This document shows positions 60,401 to 64,000 of a DNA stretch of 64,000 bases, piece by piece. Source of the DNA: Pleodorina starrii. Taxonomy: Eukaryota > Chlorophyta > Chlorophyceae > Chlamydomonadales > Volvocaceae. A model generated the notes under the pieces. The model was not told the origin of the DNA, searched no databases, and was given only the letters and a program-made list of their open reading frames with translations. The position numbers were made by a program, and so were the translations under genes. The DNA is taken from positions 1,389,001-1,453,000 of the forward strand of contig BRXU01000028.1 in assembly GCA_030267565.1 (NCBI GenBank). Reading direction: 5' to 3'. The stretch's first letter is position 1. The number at the start of each line of letters is the position of its first letter.

Positions 60401-63400
60401 CTCCTGGCGGGCCGGGGAAGAAACGAGGCGGGCGGAAGGTGGGGTCCGGGCGGGTGAAAAGAGGCGGGCGGAGCGGCACGGCTGGGGGCGAGAGGGCGGT
60501 AGGACGGTTCCCCGCCACACACACACACACATGCACACAGCACGTCCCGCCCACTCGCCCGGTTCAGTCCTCTCGAAAGCCAAGCCCGCAAGCCAAGCCT
60601 TCTTTCTTACCCACCCGCACTCACCTCATCCCCACCCGCAGTCACCTCACCCCCACCCGCAGTCACCTCACCCCCACCCGCAGTCACCTCACCCCCTCAC
60701 CTTGAGGACCATCCGCCGGTGCGCCTCCAGGTCCACCCCCGCGCCCGCCACATTGCCCGCGTGGTGAGCCATCCACGGAGCCGCCGATTGACCCGTCGTC
60801 GCCACCGTCGCCGCAACCGCTGCGGCGCGCGCCGCCGCCGCCGCGATGTTGCCGAACCCGCCAACGCCGCCGCCGCCCCCGAGCTTTATGGCCGGAATGG
60901 CGGCCGCAGATCCGGCTCCGAAACCGGATCCAAAGCCCGGGCTTTGCGCGAGGGTAATGGGGGCGGCGGCTGCTGGGCTGGCGCTCAAGGGAGTCCCGCC
61001 GGAGGCAGCTGCCACGCCGCCTCCGCCGCTGCCGCTGCCGCCGCCGCTGGAGCTGCTGCTGGGGGTGCTGCTGACGCTGCCGCAGGCGGCCGCGCCGCCG
61101 CCGCCGCCGGCCTGGCCCGAAGACGGCTCCGCCGTCCCGCTTGCAGTCGATGCCGCCTTCTGGAATCCTTGCAGGAGCGCACTCCGGGCCGCCGCAGGGA
61201 TGCCGCCTCCGCCTCCGGCTCCGGCTGCGGCCCCGCTGCCGCCTGCTGCGGCCTCGTACCCCCTGCTTGAAGTGGGGTCAAAGCCCAGGCCTCCACCGCC
61301 GCCTGCTGCGCGCGCCGCAGCCGCAGCTGCAGCGGCGGACAGCTGCGCGGGACTCGCGGCCGCGGCGGCGGCAATGGCAGCTCCGGGGAAGGGTGTTGCC
61401 GCCGCCGCCGCGGCCGCCGCTGGCGCGCCGGCCTGGCCGAAGTCGCTGGCGCCTGTGACTCCCGCCGCTGGACTCGCTCCGCCGGCGGCGGCGGGTGCGA
61501 ACGCGGAGGAGTCCGCCGTGAGACCTGCACCGGGGCCGTGGCGAGGACGGTGAGAGTACGCGGCAGGCGCGCCGGCGGCCAGGCGGCCCACGGCGCGCCC
61601 AGCTGCCCGAGCGCTGGGCTCCCAACCCTGCATTGCCGCACTGGTTGCACCTGCGCACCGGCCGACAAGCCCCTGAATCCACCCACCAGACGCAGGCGCG
61701 CCTTTCCGAACCATCGCCAATGCCCGCCGGGATCCCTTTCTACATGCGATGGCAGCAACACCGCACCGCACCGAACCATGAGCAATAACCCCTCCTCTGC
61801 CGGCGCCGTCTGCTCTACGAGCAGCCATGAGCCCGACAGGCCGAGCCCCATGATGAATCCCACCAAGACCGTAGCCCCACCCGAGGGCGCCCGCGGAGTG
61901 CCCCAGCTAAGCTTCCTGGGCGCCCGGGACGGCGGCGCGTCCGCGGCCGTGCGCGTGGCCAGCGCCCAGACCGCGGAAGCGGCGGCCCCGGCGGCGGCAG
62001 TGTTGGCGGCGGGGAAGCCGTGGAAGCCTGCGGGCAGGCCGGCTGGGAACAGGCGGTGGGGTACAGGGGTAGTAAGGACGACACTGCAGCGATGGCTCGG
62101 AGGCGGCGGGGGGTGGGTTTTTCCCGTTTAGGCCGGAGCCCGTAAGCGCGTGCTGACCACCCCTACCCCGGGGGTAGGGGCCGGCCTGCTGACCACACAG
62201 CACGCCGTGCATCGCGGCTGGGTGTCAATACTGCGCGGGTTGGAGCTCCTTCAGCGATGGGGGATTGCCCGGACGAGTGAGTGAGAGAGTGAGTGAGTGG
62301 GCCTTAAAGCACAGTGGGCGGGATGCAAAGGGGCGGGGGGTGCTCCTCGGTGTCCGTCCTGCGCCACCCTGCCGCCCGAACGGCTGCACACTCCTGCCGG
62401 GCTCTGCTCCTGTCGCTCCGGTACCAACGCCAAGCGTCATGCATACCCGCAACCAGGATGCATCGCGAGAGCATGCAACGCGCTCCCGTTGCCTCCCCAC
62501 ACCCGGCTCCGTCGGGTCGCCTCGGTCACTCCGCTGCGGGTCCTTCATACTTGATCCTGACCCGCAGCGCTGCAACGCGCGCGAACGGCCTGTCCTGGGC
62601 CGCCCTAGCCCACCGCCTGCGTCCGCAGCCTCCAGCCTCACCGTCAAATGCAGCACCGGCGAAGCCCCCGGCGCCCGCCCCCGCCGCATCCCCACCGCCT
62701 CCGCCTAGCGGCATTGCGTCCAGCTCTGCTGCCTGCTGCATCAGCACCACTCGTTCCTGCCGCGCCGCGGTCAGCTCCGCGCGCAGCGCCTGCAGGCCGA
62801 CGGGTCAGTGCCAACGGAGGAGGCAGACGGATCGGGGAGGCAAACGGAGTCGGCGCCAACGGCAAACGGGTCACAAAGCGATGTGAGGCGGGCGCGGCCG
62901 AGGATGGAGGTGGGATTGAGCAGTGCGGGGCGGCAGCTCAGGACCCGGGAGGAGTTCGGATCTGCGCCGTATTCGCAAGCCGATGTGTGCAGCATATGCG
63001 GGGTGAGCGTGAGCTGGCTGAGGGAAGGGATGGGTGTGGGGGAGCTCCGCCGGCAGGCCAAGGACGCTGGCGCAGCGCTGTCGGGGGACGCACGTCCACG
63101 TGCCCCAGTCGGACATTTGGGTTTTCAAACCGAAGGGATCTCCCAAGCCCTTGAATGCGTGTGGAAGGGGTGCTGTCAGGAGGGCAAGTGGCGGCGGAGC
63201 CAGGAATCGGGAACTGGTGCGTGGGGGGAGAGGTGCGTGCCGCCCGCCAGTCTAGCTGCCGTCAGCCAAGGGTTCGGCCGGGCGGCTGGTGTTGTGGGAC
63301 AGATTTAGATTAGGAAGGGCCCTGACGACGCGATAGTGGCTGCCAGCACAGCAGGCTGCCTGCAGCTTGGGAAGTGGGCTGGCGAAGCGGCCTGGGTGCG

Positions 63401-63500
63401 TACGAGCAGGGCGCCTCCCACGACCTGGGCCGCGGGAGACGTAGGCGCGCCGCAGATACGCGAGGCTGCGTACCTCCAGGTCCAAGCCTCCGAAGGCCAT
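54410..63500 (-). CDS. long coiled-coil protein, 13 exons, about 1,652 aa
   Basis: Exons are 63500-63474, 62789-62642, 62042-61881, 61650-60701, 60403-60149, 59589-59479, 59174-58746, 58483-58157, 57779-57645, 57402-56751, 56578-56190, 56063-55191 and 54910-54410. All phases agree and the total is a multiple of three. Exon 1 (MAFGGLDLE) joins ALRAELTAARQERVVLMQQA to start a coil. An Ala/Gly/Ser-rich segment follows. Residues about 430-880 are heptad-rich (LDKFRGQLADTEREKKSL, ALEAELEALVAEAGEVERLV, ELRSALAEGDRLRDAAERLR). Later parts include VMAGGWLRPVVSELTWLEG and ELDPNGASISVSEQARGQVV, then a Gly/Pro-rich tail. No named domain was recognised. Length and layout suit a structural protein, for example of the centriole, flagellum or cytoskeleton, but that is only a guess. 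The exon 10/11 junction lies in a GGGT array with several usable donors. Confidence 0.75.
56701..56755. repeat. (CCCA)n array at the exon 10 donor
   Basis: CCCA tetramers (minus strand GGGT) extend from the exon 10 donor CTG|GTGGGTGGGTGG into the intron, so several overlapping GTGGGT donors exist in different phases. The phase-1 donor fits the next exon. Confidence 0.9.
57832..57895. repeat. about 30-bp direct repeat in an intron
   Basis: GCATGAGGATAATGAA followed by GACGGCACCACA, then a second copy ending AAGGCACCACGG, in the intron between exons 8 and 9 of the coiled-coil gene. Confidence 0.8.
60605..60699. repeat. 21-bp minisatellite at the exon 4 donor
   Basis: CAGTCACCTCACCCCCACCCG repeated about four times. 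On the minus strand each unit reads GGTGAGGTGACTGCGGGTGG, and the array starts right at the donor CTCAAG|GTGAGG of the coiled-coil gene. Confidence 0.9.
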
Positions 63501-64000
63501 GTTCTGGCCGCGGTAGGCGCGTCTCGGGCGGTTGTCTGGGTGATGCGCTGGTCAACACTCACACCCCACAAAAGGGTGTACATGTGCTGAAAGCTTAAAA
63601 TTTTGCATGTCTTGATGTTATATACTCTTACATCTCTGGTGGGTTGTTTGCCAGAACTGCGGATAGCTGGGCAACACAAGTTCAGCAACGACCCACAAAG
63701 ATGGGCTGCTGCAGGAAATTAGGCGCAGCTCTATACAATTTACAATTTCGACAAGATGCTTCATACAGCCTTTCCTTTCGGAGGATGCAATGCTAGTCAA
63801 ACCCGAGATGTGTGCCGTATTTCTAAAAAAGTACACCCGAGCAAAAGGCGCTTCTCCTGAAGTTTCTCCCTTCAGCAGCCGTTTCGATGTTACGCAGTGG
63901 CCTAGGACAATGCTCATACTTCCAATTCAAAAAGGAACAATGCACTGAGCTGCACGGAACCGGAAAATAGGCTGTAAAAAGTAAACTTTTGTGCAGCAAT
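63501..64000. other. 5' flank of the coiled-coil gene
   Basis: AT-richer sequence, presumably holding the promoter. A 99-codon minus-strand ORF from an ATG (63618-63917, MSIVLGHCVTSKRLL...) has normal composition but no other support. Confidence 0.4.

Overview
The window looks like nuclear DNA from a chlamydomonad/volvocine green alga. It is GC-rich and full of introns. Donors are mostly GTGxGx or GTAxGx and acceptors end in (T/C)GCAG. TGTAA poly(A) signals lie 0.1-0.3 kb after four of the stop codons. The proteins carry long Ala/Gly/Gln/Ser/Pro runs, and one gene encodes a bipartite chloroplast/thylakoid-lumen targeting sequence. No rRNA, tRNA, CRISPR array or bacterial-type operon was seen. 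Most long open frames in this sequence are shadows. I built gene models by hand, joining exons only where donor and acceptor phases agree and the join restores a family motif or a continuous frame.

Layout, left to right. 1-396: 3' end of an unrecognised plus-strand gene. 397-6454: gene-poor tract with a (GCGGC)n array and a nearly perfect 1,157-bp tandem duplication (3063-4219 and 4433-5589). 6455-11011 (-): two-exon MYND zinc-finger protein. 11282-11384: foldback element. 12770-13909 (-): small coiled-coil/acidic protein. 15221-15723 (-): broken Cys-rich zinc-knuckle ORF. 16118-19084 (-): eight-exon USB1, the U6 snRNA 3'-end phosphodiesterase. 20190-25714 (+): nine-exon membrane-anchored protein of a conserved but unnamed family, head to head with USB1. 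26746-39353 (-): a 20-exon gene of 12.6 kb for a ~2,395-aa protein with a SAM domain, ankyrin repeats and IQ motifs. 39711-42245 (+): MSRB, a methionine-R-sulfoxide reductase with twin-arginine lumen targeting, divergent from the SAM/ankyrin gene. 42246-45575: no gene seen. 45576-50423 (-): five-exon non-RD protein kinase with a ~400-aa insert in its N-lobe. 50424-54170: AT-richer, little convincing coding. 54410-63500 (-): 13-exon, ~1,652-aa coiled-coil protein. 63501-64000: upstream flank.

The genes do not form one pathway. USB1 acts on nuclear U6 RNA, MSRB probably protects plastid/lumen proteins from oxidation, and the kinase, MYND and SAM/ankyrin/IQ proteins are signalling or scaffold types. 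The most unusual signals are at the DNA-word and intron level. Short palindromes (GACCCRYGGGTC, TACCGGTA) and the octamer TGCCGTAC are strongly over-represented in both exons and introns. Several introns start with a tandem array whose unit itself contains a consensus splice donor.
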